Part shown: piece after piece, positions 20,334-29,538 of the stretch
Layout: each line of letters starts with the position of its first letter
Numbering within the stretch: position 1 is the stretch's first letter
Assembly: GCF_000209165.1 (NCBI RefSeq)
Contig: NC_009044.1
Coordinates: 62,001 to 126,000 of the forward strand
DNA from: Scheffersomyces stipitis CBS 6054
Lineage: Eukaryota; Ascomycota; Pichiomycetes; Serinales; Debaryomycetaceae
Length of the DNA: 64,000 nucleotides
Direction: 5' to 3'
Notes under the pieces: generated by a model
What the model saw: only the letters and a program-made list of their open reading frames with translations
Database searches by the model: none
What the model was told of the DNA's origin: nothing
Program-made: the position numbers and the translations under genes

Positions 20334-22151
20334 TCAGAAGTTGAACTCCTTTCTGAACGGAGTCAAGTCCATTCCAGGCTTGACCAACTCTAACAAGTCT
20401 CTTCTATCCATAGCAATGAATGCTCTCTTCAAGGTCTCTGTCAAAGCTGTAGATTGGTTGTGGTTGAGTGTGCTGTCATTCTCTACGCCTTCCACTTGGT
20501 GCATGGACAAACCACTCAAGAGATGCTCAGCTGCCTCTTTGTAGCATCTGATGTTGATACAAGACACCCCCAAATTGTATCTGGCTCTGACAAAGGTAGG
20601 CTTCAACTGCAAAGCTTTGAAGTATGCATCTACGGCTTCTTCAGAACGGTTCGAATTAGCAAGCGAGGCACCCAATCTATTCCACAACACAGGATCGTCA
20701 GGTCTGATACTTAATGCTGCTTTGAAACAGTCGATAGTCTTGTCAAACTCTTCGTTTGCGTAGAACAAGACACCTAAACCCATCTGAACATCTGCGTCCA
20801 TGTTAGCTGCACTAGGCGATAACTGAGCAGCCTTGAGGAAAAGTTCAGTGACACGTTTGTTCAACGAAAATCTGTCTTCGTCGGTAATTTCTGGGTTTTG
20901 CGCACGAGCTTTGTCTACAATTTGAGGGTATTTAGTAGAAATCCATCTTTCCAAGGTGGCAAATGCAGCATTGTCGTAGCCTTCGTTAATGTAGGATATA
21001 GCCAACGTCATCAAAGCCTCGGAGTTTTCAGGATTCAATTCCAAACACTTTTCCAATGCTGAAATACCTGCAATCTCCTTTTCATTTTGGGTTTGCACCT
21101 CTCCCAATTTGAGCCAGGCATTGATGTGCCCCTCGTCTCTCTGAATAGCAGCTTCAAATGCCAACGCAGCCTCTGACAACTTGGCACCATTTTCCATAAG
21201 CTGTAAGCCAATTTCATAAGGGTCATTCTCAGCTGGCAAATCCAAGAATTGGTTATTCTGCCTATCTTCAAATTGATAGTCTCCAAAATGAGCTCTGGTG
21301 GAAACGTAACGAGAAAAGTCTTTTTCCCATTGACTCATATCTGGTGGGAAAGTCTCTTTCTGTGTGTTCTTGAAGTCTTCATACTGCTGGCTGATGAAAT
21401 CCGCTTCTATTGCTTCGCTGTTTAACCCATCCCATACTTCTTGGAAAGTAGCCTGGTATTTGTCGTCAATGACGAAATCTGGCGAGGCTTCTCGAGCGAT
21501 CTCTTCGGGATCAGCTGTAGCTTCTTCAATCTTTTCTTCCACCTTACTATCGAGTTCTTCCATCTGCTTGAAATGGTCATCCCAGTCAACCTGTACTTCC
21601 TGGTTCTGAGGTGTTTGCTGTTGCTGCTGTGCAACATTGTTTGTCATCATAGGCATGCTCATCATAGGCCTATAGGCTCCCATCATCATAGAGGGCATGG
21701 CGTTCATTTGCTGTGGATTCTGACGAGCCACTGCTTGATCCATGGGTTGAAACTCGTTCGCCCATTGGGCGTTTAATGGAGAACCAGTCTTGGCAATAGG
21801 AGCAATAGGAGCGGCTACCTGCGGAATTGGCGAAGGAGAATGAGTTTTGAACTCGGCCAGCCAGTTATGCTGGTGTTGAGGCTGTTGGTGGTTGTGAATC
21901 ATGTTCAACTCGTGTCTCATTGGTTGGAACTGGAAGCTGTTCTGGCCATTGTTGGCATTCATGAAGTTGTCCAAATTCTGGCGATCACGAGCATTCATAA
22001 GATTCTCTTGTTTGAAGCCCTGACTCTGCAAGATTGCTGGCTGGTTTGCCGCTTGTCTTTGGAGAGATCTGTCCTGTTGTGTATGTTTGTTGAACTGAGC
22101 AATTGCATTGCCGTTGACAGAACAGTCGGCACCACCTCCAACAAAAGACAT
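20334..22151 (-). CDS. PEX5: Peroxisomal targeting signal 1 receptor Pex5
   Basis: 605 residues. The extreme N-terminus has the conserved cysteine (C10, in GGGADCSVNG) that is monoubiquitinated for receptor recycling. Several WxxxF/Y peroxins-binding motifs follow (WLAEF, WANEF, WDDHF, WEKDF). The C-terminal half, from about residue 300, consists of TPR repeats that bind the SKL-type signal, with typical units such as AFEAAIQRDEGHINAWLKLG and AVDAYFKALQLKPTFVRARYNLG. S. cerevisiae Pex5 has 612 residues. The Gln/Asn/Met-rich linker is low complexity. A 9-bp perfect hairpin lies 28-48 nt before the ATG. Pex5 imports matrix enzymes such as those of beta-oxidation; the window also encodes Pex10, part of its ubiquitin ligase. 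Confidence 0.95.
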   Translation of the reverse strand: MSFVGGGADCSVNGNAIAQFNKHTQQDRSLQRQAANQPAILQSQGFKQENLMNARDRQNLDNFMNANNGQNSFQFQPMRHELNMIHNHQQPQHQHNWLAEFKTHSPSPIPQVAAPIAPIAKTGSPLNAQWANEFQPMDQAVARQNPQQMNAMPSMMMGAYRPMMSMPMMTNNVAQQQQQTPQNQEVQVDWDDHFKQMEELDSKVEEKIEEATADPEEIAREASPDFVIDDKYQATFQEVWDGLNSEAIEADFISQQYEDFKNTQKETFPPDMSQWEKDFSRYVSTRAHFGDYQFEDRQNNQFLDLPAENDPYEIGLQLMENGAKLSEAALAFEAAIQRDEGHINAWLKLGEVQTQNEKEIAGISALEKCLELNPENSEALMTLAISYINEGYDNAAFATLERWISTKYPQIVDKARAQNPEITDEDRFSLNKRVTELFLKAAQLSPSAANMDADVQMGLGVLFYANEEFDKTIDCFKAALSIRPDDPVLWNRLGASLANSNRSEEAVDAYFKALQLKPTFVRARYNLGVSCINIRCYKEAAEHLLSGLSMHQVEGVENDSTLNHNQSTALTETLKRAFIAMDRRDLLELVKPGMDLTPFRKEFNF

Positions 22152-22905
22152 ATTAATTATAGGTTCTTAGATTAGGAAAGTATACAAAAGTTGTATACTA
22201 TTTAAAATAGACGAAGATTATGATAAATAGACCCTTGATAGTAGTCGTTATGTTTCGATGTGTGTATTCTTCTATGATTCCAGTTGAATATGATACACTG
22301 TTGATTCTCTTGAATTGTGTCAAAATTGAGTAAAATACCAAATCAACTAAAACTGAATCCTTTCCGAAGAACTTTGAGCCGTGGTAACGATTCTAGCGAC
22401 CTTATTGTCTTACAAATAACAAGAACCGGTTCGCTTTCTGCACTGAAAAATCTCACAAGAGTATAAAAATCCGGAGATATTTGAGTAAAATACAGCAAAA
22501 GAATGATAATTCACAAATGCTGTTATGCGGCAACTACGAGAAACTTCGATAACTGGTAGTTGGCTCTAATGATAATAAATATATAGATCCTGTCGTTGAC
22601 TTGGAAAAGGCTGGAGGAAGAAAGCTTTATATATTAAAGGAAATGGATGATTAATCATGATTTCAACCCCACTAGAATTTTCCATAGTTGCATGTGCCGA
22701 GGATATTGTTTTGTGCAGGAAGAACCGGGGAAGATTGCAAGTGGCTATGATTTAATAGCTTCTTGGTAGCGCGAAAAGTTGCAACCAATTCCATTTCAGT
22801 GTCTTCCTTTTTCAGATAATTGCTTGTTTCTACGGACATTTTGTTTAACCTTTTACTTCAGTATCTAATCATTATGGTAATCAAAATCACAATTGAAGTA
22901 TATAA
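22152..22905. other. Intergenic between PEX5 and the first HSP70-like gene
   Basis: PEX5 promoter side plus the 3' end of the HSP70-like gene. Apart from the hairpin at 22179-22199 and AT-rich tracts around 22580-22640, I see no ORF or RNA gene. Confidence 0.6.
22179..22199 (-). promoter_or_regulatory. Perfect 9-bp hairpin just upstream of PEX5
   Basis: AGTATACAA (22179-22187), spacer AAG, then TTGTATACT (22191-22199). It lies 28-48 nt before the PEX5 ATG and would fall in the 5' leader if transcription starts upstream of it. Confidence 0.45.
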
Positions 22906-24777
22906 TCAACTGATTTGCTCGTAGCTTGGCAATTCTGGCAAGTAGGGAGGAGGGTGCTGTTCTCCCAGTAAGCTGAGTTCATTGATCTGGAACACATCTA
23001 GTAAAGACCTCAAGAAATCTCGTTTGGTGATGTACTCCTCTGTACTGACATCCTTATTTTTCTCAACCCACTCAAATACTTCTGTGCTTGTGGTTTGCAA
23101 AGTTTCGCGATCTTCAGGGGTGATATTCTCCCGTTCAGCAGCATGGAGAAGTCGAAAGCCGATGCCAATAATCTCGATTTTAGCTCCCAAATGATTCATC
23201 TCCTTGTCGTCATCGTCCTCTGAAGGTATTTTCATTTTTGAAATGTCTTTGTCAGAAAGTTTGCTGTCTTCCCTGGTAATGACAATGCGGTTGTGGTTCA
23301 GAGATTTTCTATCCATGGCAGAAACGCACAATATCCCGCTTTCATCAAGCATAAAACTAACGTCTATCCTTGGAACTCCCCTTGGTTGTGGGGGAATTTC
23401 TAAGATAAAAGTTCCCAAAACCTTGTTGTGTTTGACTTTGTTATGAGATCCTTCTAGAACAGTGAACCTGATTTCTGTTTGACCCTCCTTGGAAGTCGTG
23501 AATTCGGTCAGTCTTTTCACAGGTAGAGGAGTAGACTTGGGAATAATGATAGAATTGACGTTATTGCAAACTTCAATTCCCAACGATTCCTGTGAAATAT
23601 CCACAAACGATAAACTATCAACAATGGAAGGGTCATTGTTACTCAACAATGCCGCATGAATGGCGGCTCCTTCAGCAATAGCTTCATCTGGATTCATTCT
23701 GTTGTCAAGTTTCTTGTTATTGAAATGCTGAGAAACAATCTCCTGAATCTTGCAGATTCTTGAAGAACCACCAACCATGATGATGTCATCTATTCTGTAT
23801 TTCTTAACTTTCCCTTCTTCAAGAACCTTTTGGATTGGAGTGATTGTCTTCTTAAACATGCCTAGACACAATTCGTCAAATTTGGCTCTGGAAAGACTTG
23901 TTGAAAAATCGAGGCCGTTGACCAAATTGTCAACCTGAACTGTGGATTGGGAGTAATGAGAAAGTAGCTTCTTGGTTACCTCACAGACTTCCATTAATTT
24001 TGCCAAAGCTCTGTCATTATTTGAAATATCAACTTTGAGTTTTTTCTTAACCTCCTTAACCATGTGCTCAACTAGTTTTAAATTGAACTCTTCTCCCCCC
24101 AAGAAACCTTCACCAGCAGTAGATATAACCCTAAACCGGCCATTAACAACTTCCAATAATGAAACATCAAGGGTTCCGCCTCCCAAATCGTAAACAAGAA
24201 TATTCTTTTTTTGAGTCACCATCCTATCAAGTCCAAAAGTAAGAGCAGCAGCTGTAGGCTCATTGATGATCCTCAACACATTGAAACCAGCAATGTTAGC
24301 TGCTACTTTTGTAGCCTGTCTCTGTTTGTCATTAAAGTAAGCTGGAACCGTGATAACAGCATTCTTGACTTCTTTCCCTAAGTAAATTTGGGCATTTGAT
24401 TTTATTTTCTTCAAAATCATGGCCGAAATTTCCTCGGGTCTAAACGTTTTGATTTCTTTCATATGCCTGACCCTAACAACTGGTACATTATCTCGGTTGA
24501 CAACATCAAAAGAGACCTTGTCAATTAGATTCCGTACATGGCGATCATTGTAGTCCTGGCCAATGATTCTCTTGATTCCCCAAATTGTATTTTTTGGGTT
24601 TCCAGCTCTTTGGTTAGCAGCAGCTTCCCCAACAAGTTTTTCTGTGGGAGTGAAAGCAACACAAGAAGGAGTAGTTCGGTTTCCTTGTTCATTGGGTATA
24701 ATCTCGACTCGACCATTTCTGTAGACACCAGCACAAGTAAAGGTGGTACCCAAATCGATTCCGATAGCATAATCCAT
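22906..24777 (-). CDS. Divergent HSP70-like protein A with C-terminal PPPY/LPSY motifs
   Basis: 623 residues. The nucleotide-binding domain looks intact: IGIDLGTTFTCAGVYRNGRV, IINEPTAAALTFGLD, LVYDLGGGTLDVSLLEV, IIMVGGSSRICKIQEIV, EAIAEGAAIHAALLS. It is nearest to the cytosolic Ssa type. The interdomain linker, normally a Leu-rich DLLLLDV, reads SLSFVDI. The substrate-binding beta domain is recognisable (DVSFMLDESGILCVSAMDRKS), but the lid is shortened. The C-terminus lacks EEVD and carries PPPY at 609-612 and LPSY at 616-619. First of three tandem relatives on the same strand. A TTACGTCAT lies 314 nt upstream. Likely an ATP-binding chaperone or scaffold; loss of EEVD argues against normal TPR co-chaperone use, and the PY motifs suggest WW-domain (Rsp5) partners by inference. 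Confidence 0.85.
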   Translation of the reverse strand: MDYAIGIDLGTTFTCAGVYRNGRVEIIPNEQGNRTTPSCVAFTPTEKLVGEAAANQRAGNPKNTIWGIKRIIGQDYNDRHVRNLIDKVSFDVVNRDNVPVVRVRHMKEIKTFRPEEISAMILKKIKSNAQIYLGKEVKNAVITVPAYFNDKQRQATKVAANIAGFNVLRIINEPTAAALTFGLDRMVTQKKNILVYDLGGGTLDVSLLEVVNGRFRVISTAGEGFLGGEEFNLKLVEHMVKEVKKKLKVDISNNDRALAKLMEVCEVTKKLLSHYSQSTVQVDNLVNGLDFSTSLSRAKFDELCLGMFKKTITPIQKVLEEGKVKKYRIDDIIMVGGSSRICKIQEIVSQHFNNKKLDNRMNPDEAIAEGAAIHAALLSNNDPSIVDSLSFVDISQESLGIEVCNNVNSIIIPKSTPLPVKRLTEFTTSKEGQTEIRFTVLEGSHNKVKHNKVLGTFILEIPPQPRGVPRIDVSFMLDESGILCVSAMDRKSLNHNRIVITREDSKLSDKDISKMKIPSEDDDDKEMNHLGAKIEIIGIGFRLLHAAERENITPEDRETLQTTSTEVFEWVEKNKDVSTEEYITKRDFLRSLLDVFQINELSLLGEQHPPPYLPELPSYEQIS

Positions 24778-25550
24778 ATTCGCTATTTGTTACTGTTATG
24801 TTTCAAGATTGTTCACTGAAAATAATAATTGAATGATTTGGTGATTATAATCATGGAAACGATTCTCACCGATGGCATGGATTTATAGGATATTTATATT
24901 TGCGCTTGTCTTAGAAAAATACTTGCCAGAGTGCAAATATTTAATCGTACCGCTTTCTCTCTAGTAGGATATCCCAGCATAAGATACCGATGGCGTACCG
25001 TGATGAATCATTTATTAGAAAATGGTTTGGTTGCTGGTTTTGAGTATCGGCAGGTTATAGTCTCCAACGGAGTCTAATCAGAAGGATTTATTACGTCATA
25101 GTTCGTATAACGAGTGGGTGGGCATTACACTTTCTAAAGATCTGTGTAACTGCAGCTTATTACTTGGCATGTTCAAAAATGTTAGAACTGAATTGTGTCT
25201 ACCAAAATTATTTTGCTGACCAAAAACGTTAACAATTAAAGGTGACTTAAGAGTCATTCCAATCCTTATCTACCAATGGGGTTGCAAAATTGTTGCGCCC
25301 AGATTTTCCTAAATGGTGCTTCCTCGGTTTAATGCAAGGTCACTATTTTTGCAATCAACACGTTTCGGCCTCATTCATTTTAGAAGTCCTACAGGAGTAT
25401 TCACTGTGACTAAAATATTCCATATATTGATTTGTGCCTAGATTAAAACATATCCTAGAATTAATAAAAAAACAAAACATTAAAAGTTAACAAAGTAGTT
25501 GGTTGGTCAAGCTGAATCTTCGCAGAGAATTTCATTTAATATGAGTATGA
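24778..25550. other. Intergenic between HSP70-like genes A and B
   Basis: Promoter of gene A and 3' end of gene B. TTACGTCAT at 25091-25099 resembles a CRE/ATF site. I see no clean heat-shock element (alternating GAA/TTC every 5 bp), and no ORF of note. Confidence 0.55.
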
Positions 25551-27428
25551 TCAGGAAACTTTTTCATTCGACTGGGTATATAGAGGGAGGTCTTCCTCCA
25601 GCAGTTCCTCGAATTCATAATTCTCGGAGTTGGTTCCATCGTAGGAAAGATTCAATCTCTTCATAATTTCTTGTTTCTTGTTCAAGTAGAATTCTTCACC
25701 AAGATTACTATTCTTGTTCTTCTCTAACCATGTTAATAGAAGTTCGATTTCCTTCCTGAGTAGCAGCAAAGTCACTGATCCCAGCTCTCCATCTTCTGAA
25801 AAGTTGATGCTACTTAGAAATAACCTCAATTCTTTTTCCGCTTTGACAGCTCTAACAGCACGAAGCTTCTTTTCGTCTACTGCCCTAAATTCCTCCGCTT
25901 CTTTGACCATTGCTTTTATTTCTTCGTTGGTGAGTCTTCGATTCTGACCTTCAATAATAATCTCCTTGTGAGAGTAGGACATCTTGTCCACAGCACTTAC
26001 TGTTAGGATCCCATTTTCATCAATTGTAAAAGATACATCTATCTTTACTGTTCCTATGGGAGCCTTAGGAACTTTCAACACAAACTCACCCAATGCCCTA
26101 TTATCAGTTGATAGCGGTCTTTCTCCTTCAAGAACGAGTATCTTAATTAGTGTCTGGTTGGAAAAAGCAGTTGTGTAGCCCTTGGTAACCTTGACTGGAA
26201 GAATGGAGTTTTTAGGAACCACGATATCGAAGACTTTGCCCGTTATTTCAATTCCCAAAGACAAAGGGGTAATATCGACCAATGTGATCTTCTCAAGATC
26301 CATTGGGCAGTTCTTGCTTAGCATGGCAGCTTGAATTGCAGCACCAGCAGCAATTGCTTCGTCGGGATTCATAGACGTATTGAGAACTTTATTGCCGAAG
26401 TACAGAGAAACAATTTCTTGAATCTTTGGAATCTTTGATGAACCTCCTACCATGACGATCTCGTCAACATGACATTCATTGTTCTCTCGAAGAACTTGCT
26501 TAATTGGATCTAACGTCCTCTTGAATAACCCTAGGCAGAGATTTTCAAACTTAGCTCTTGTCACAATTACGGAATAGTCGTGGCCTCCCACCAAGGAATC
26601 TAGTTCGATTGTGGTTTGGGAGTAAGCCGAAAGCATTATCTTCGCTCTTTCGCACGCAAGCTTTAACCTCATGAGTACTCTAGGGTTTCGCAAGATGTCT
26701 TCCTTGAATTGCTTATTGATGTCAGATACGAGATAATTAACCAACTGGTCATCGAAATCTTCTCCCCCTAAATGTGAAATTCCTGCTGTAGCCTTAACTG
26801 TGAATTTTCCCTCTGTGACTTCTAATAGAGAAACATCTAAAGTACCACCTCCTAAATCGTAGACAAGTACGTTTAGAGTCTCTTGTTTCTTATCAATACC
26901 ATAAGAAAGAGCTGCTGCAGTGGGTTCATTAATTATTCTCTTCACATTGAGTCCAGCAATTAGAGCTGCATCTTTAGTTGCTTGCCTCTGCTTGTCATTG
27001 AAAGTAGCTGGAACTGTAATAACTGCGTTCTTAACGTCCGCTCCTAAATAAATTTCTGCGTCAGTCTTTAGCTTCCTTAGGATCATGGCCGATATTAGTT
27101 CAGGTTTAAGTTTCCTCTTCTTTCCATTGAAACTTACCTTTATAACAAGACCACTCTTCAGTTTTGTGATTTCAAAGGGAAACTTTCCAACATCATCATA
27201 GCTATCTTTTCCAATGATTCTCTTAATCCCAAAGATAGTATTGGTTGGATTTTCAGCTCTTTCGTTAACAGCAGCTTCTCCAATATGTGTATGGAAAGAG
27301 TTGAAAGCAACACAAGACGGTGTGGTTCTTTTCCCTAACTCGTTAGGTATGATCTCAACTCTTTGATTGCGAAATACACCTACACAAGAGTATGTAGTAC
27401 CTAAATCAATTCCAATGGCATAGGACAT
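25551..27428 (-). CDS. Divergent HSP70-like protein B with C-terminal LPLY motif
   Basis: 625 residues and closer to canonical HSP70 than gene A. The ATPase motifs are present (IGIDLGTTYSCVGVFRNQRV, AVITVPATFNDKQRQATKDA, RIINEPTAAALSYGID, LVYDLGGGTLDVSLLEV, IVMVGGSSKIPKIQ). The linker reads ITLVDITPLSLGIE. The beta subdomain (DVSFTIDENGILTVSAVDK) is intact. The lid runs to WLEKNKNSNLGEEFY, then an acidic stretch and LPLY at 614-617; there is no EEVD. Compared with Ssa proteins (about 640 aa), the GGMP-rich tail is gone. The promoter shares a block with gene C (TGCCAA ... ATGACGTTATTTTT). Probably active as an ATPase; substrates and partners unknown. Tandem position and tail similarity show common ancestry with A and C. 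Confidence 0.87.
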   Translation of the reverse strand: MSYAIGIDLGTTYSCVGVFRNQRVEIIPNELGKRTTPSCVAFNSFHTHIGEAAVNERAENPTNTIFGIKRIIGKDSYDDVGKFPFEITKLKSGLVIKVSFNGKKRKLKPELISAMILRKLKTDAEIYLGADVKNAVITVPATFNDKQRQATKDAALIAGLNVKRIINEPTAAALSYGIDKKQETLNVLVYDLGGGTLDVSLLEVTEGKFTVKATAGISHLGGEDFDDQLVNYLVSDINKQFKEDILRNPRVLMRLKLACERAKIMLSAYSQTTIELDSLVGGHDYSVIVTRAKFENLCLGLFKRTLDPIKQVLRENNECHVDEIVMVGGSSKIPKIQEIVSLYFGNKVLNTSMNPDEAIAAGAAIQAAMLSKNCPMDLEKITLVDITPLSLGIEITGKVFDIVVPKNSILPVKVTKGYTTAFSNQTLIKILVLEGERPLSTDNRALGEFVLKVPKAPIGTVKIDVSFTIDENGILTVSAVDKMSYSHKEIIIEGQNRRLTNEEIKAMVKEAEEFRAVDEKKLRAVRAVKAEKELRLFLSSINFSEDGELGSVTLLLLRKEIELLLTWLEKNKNSNLGEEFYLNKKQEIMKRLNLSYDGTNSENYEFEELLEEDLPLYTQSNEKVS

Positions 27429-27802
27429 GTTTTATTAAGATTGGTTTTGTAATGAAGTCAATACCTGACGAACTATAAAACATGGAAAATCATTGTATTT
27501 AAATAGTTGAAATGCTTCAGTATATCAATTTTCAATTATACTGATGTTCTATAGCTCATAGGAATCAAATGTGAAATATTCCGATTGCAATTCTTCCACT
27601 TGGTGTTAATTGCCAATCTGAGCATGACGTTATTTTTAAAGGTGATAGAAATACCTCAAGTTATTACAGAAATTGGAGTGACTCATATACATACAAAGAC
27701 GTTTATAAGATAGATAATTGTTTAAAAATGTATTTTATTTTCTGAACTTTTACTATATGCCATTAATTTTATGATCAAAATCGTATAACCCATCTAATTA
27801 TC
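27429..27802. other. Intergenic between HSP70-like genes B and C
   Basis: Promoter of gene B with TGCCAA at 27611-27616 and ATGACGTTATTTTT at 27624-27637, about 196 nt from its ATG. Otherwise AT-rich. Confidence 0.6.
27611..27637 (+). promoter_or_regulatory. Promoter block shared by HSP70-like genes B and C (copy B)
   Basis: TGCCAA (27611-27616) followed by ATGACGTTATTTTT (27624-27637). The matching block upstream of gene C is at 29021-29042 at a similar distance from its start codon, with one mismatch in the 14-mer. Confidence 0.5.
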
Positions 27803-28849
27803 CTATATTGGCGTATAGGGTGGTGGTATATCGTCATCAGTACCAGTGGCTACTGAATCTTCAAAAACGTTTCGTTTTCCGATAAGTGAATCTCTGAATT
27901 GTTTCAATTCTTGTAACTTAATGTAGTAGACATCTTCCGGTAGATTCCTACTCTTATTTTCATTTAACCACTTATTTGTCTGGCTAACAACTTGGATAAT
28001 TCTATGCCTATCTTCTCCTTTGAAGTCTCCACTTTCTGCCAACAGCTCGAGATATTGCACAACTTGTTCCAATTGCATTTCTGCTATACCCACATGTAGG
28101 TTCATCATATTTTGACCAAAAGTCTTACCTATGTTAATGAAGTCTTCAACATTCCAAGCACCAGCACACATTTCTGTTTTGTAGACATTAGAAGCAAAAA
28201 TTTGAATTCCTTGTACCCTGCTTTTGGAGGAACCCTCACCCCTCATTATCTCATCGATTCTTGATTGTAGATCATCTATGGATGTTCTCTTTTTGGTTGC
28301 AGAATCAGATCTTTGAAAGGAGCTATTTATTTCGGAAGTACTTGCAGAGCTCGACAGAAATATCTTCCTCGCTTTTCGAAAAGTCCTTCTTACTCCACTC
28401 TGATTCTTGCCAAATCCATCTCCCAATTCAAAGACCATCACAGCTTCGTCTTTGTTCTTTTTTGTACTACAAAGATCGTCAACTATTACGGTATTATTCA
28501 CTATTCTGGTCACCTTGAAGTCGGCCATTGCAGCAGCTTCCCTGATAGATAGTACCTGGTCTTCCTCAAGGTAATTGGGGGATATAAAAATAGCATCTTT
28601 GATGTTTCTGCCTAAGTAACTTTCAGCATCAGCCTTTAGTTTCCTCACGATCATGCTTGAAATACCATCGTTTATGATATCTTTGTCTGGTCCGTGGTAC
28701 TTTACTTTAATTATTGTAATTTCGTTATTTTCCTCAATTGTGAATGCTGAGCCCCGTTTCTTGTCTGACTTTTCGGTTCTTGATCTATTGTTCTTAATGT
28801 CTACTTCAACTTTTTGGTCATTATATACCCTGTAAGAATAATGCACCAT
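27803..28849 (-). CDS. Degenerate, internally deleted HSP70-like protein C with PPPY tail
   Basis: 348 residues, about half of an HSP70. Residues 50-160 align with lobe I (ISSMIVRKLKADAESYLGRNIKDAIF). Where B has NEPTAAAL, C reads NNTVIVDDL, and the phosphate loop DLGGGT is now ELGDGFG. The N-terminal IGIDLGTT loop, lobe II, linker and the beta substrate domain are missing. The C-terminal 110 residues match the lid of A and B (WLNENKSRNLPEDVYYIKLQ) and end in PPPY at 342-345. A Ser-rich insert (SSSASTSEINSSF) lies near 170-185. It cannot bind ATP in the normal way. The frame is open throughout with a good ATG, so it may be a functional adaptor rather than a pseudogene, but a recent decay product is possible. 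Confidence 0.75.
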   Translation of the reverse strand: MVHYSYRVYNDQKVEVDIKNNRSRTEKSDKKRGSAFTIEENNEITIIKVKYHGPDKDIINDGISSMIVRKLKADAESYLGRNIKDAIFISPNYLEEDQVLSIREAAAMADFKVTRIVNNTVIVDDLCSTKKNKDEAVMVFELGDGFGKNQSGVRRTFRKARKIFLSSSASTSEINSSFQRSDSATKKRTSIDDLQSRIDEIMRGEGSSKSRVQGIQIFASNVYKTEMCAGAWNVEDFINIGKTFGQNMMNLHVGIAEMQLEQVVQYLELLAESGDFKGEDRHRIIQVVSQTNKWLNENKSRNLPEDVYYIKLQELKQFRDSLIGKRNVFEDSVATGTDDDIPPPYTPI

Positions 28850-29538
28850 GTTGGCTTAATAATTGTGCCTTCAAAAGAATAAGAAAACAATTATGAAAGA
28901 ATAGAGAATCTTTATAATACAATGTACAGCAATTGGCTAAAGGTATAAATAATATGAAGTGACTTCCAAGAATCTTTTACCCCGGCTCGGAAGGGGCACT
29001 TTTGGCGATAACTTTATATCTGCCAACCATGACGTCATTTTTCGTATTTTAATTCTCTGGCTGACTCAAGCAAATATCCTTAAATAAAAGGAAAAAAAGG
29101 AATACTCAGAACAAAAAATGCCCACAAGAATGTAATGATAAAGACCTTATTGCCGACGCAGCCGACCTCTCTCATTATGAACTTTGAGAATGCAAATTAT
29201 TCTCAATTGCTCCCGCATCTGATGGACATGACTCGAGAAGGTCATTCTCAGTCTGCTTTTCGATTTGGGTGCAAAATCGCAATGAACAACTCAGTTACTT
29301 GATATAGCACAAGTCCTAGTAGTTAGACCACTGAGTTCGGTCACACCACGATATTGAGCTTGGATGACTACATCATCTATCTCTGTAATGTAGTTGTTTG
29401 GCCTGGTGTAACTACTAATTTGAGCGATGTAATGATCTGTGCATATTTGCATTTTTATGTATCCGTTTGTAGCATGCTACTTACCCAATAATTAAGCTAT
29501 ACAAGTTATTAACGACATCTTCCTAAATCTCTATTGAT
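28850..29538. other. Intergenic between HSP70-like gene C and CAR2
   Basis: Promoter of gene C: TGCCAA and ATGACGTCATTTTT at 29021-29042, TGACTCA (Gcn4-like) at 29062-29068. Near 29188-29210 is an 8-bp inverted repeat (TTGAGAAT, 7-nt spacer, ATTCTCAA). No ORF of note. Confidence 0.55.
29021..29042 (+). promoter_or_regulatory. Promoter block shared by HSP70-like genes B and C (copy C), with CRE palindrome
   Basis: TGCCAA (29021-29026), then ATGACGTCATTTTT (29029-29042), about 180 nt upstream of gene C. TGACGTCA is the ATF/CREB-type palindrome, bound in yeasts by Sko1/Aca-type bZIP factors. Confidence 0.5.

Noticed and set aside
24778..29538. Heat-shock elements upstream of the HSP70-like genes
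   Set aside because: Only isolated GAA/TTC pairs with wrong spacing; no three-unit array found.
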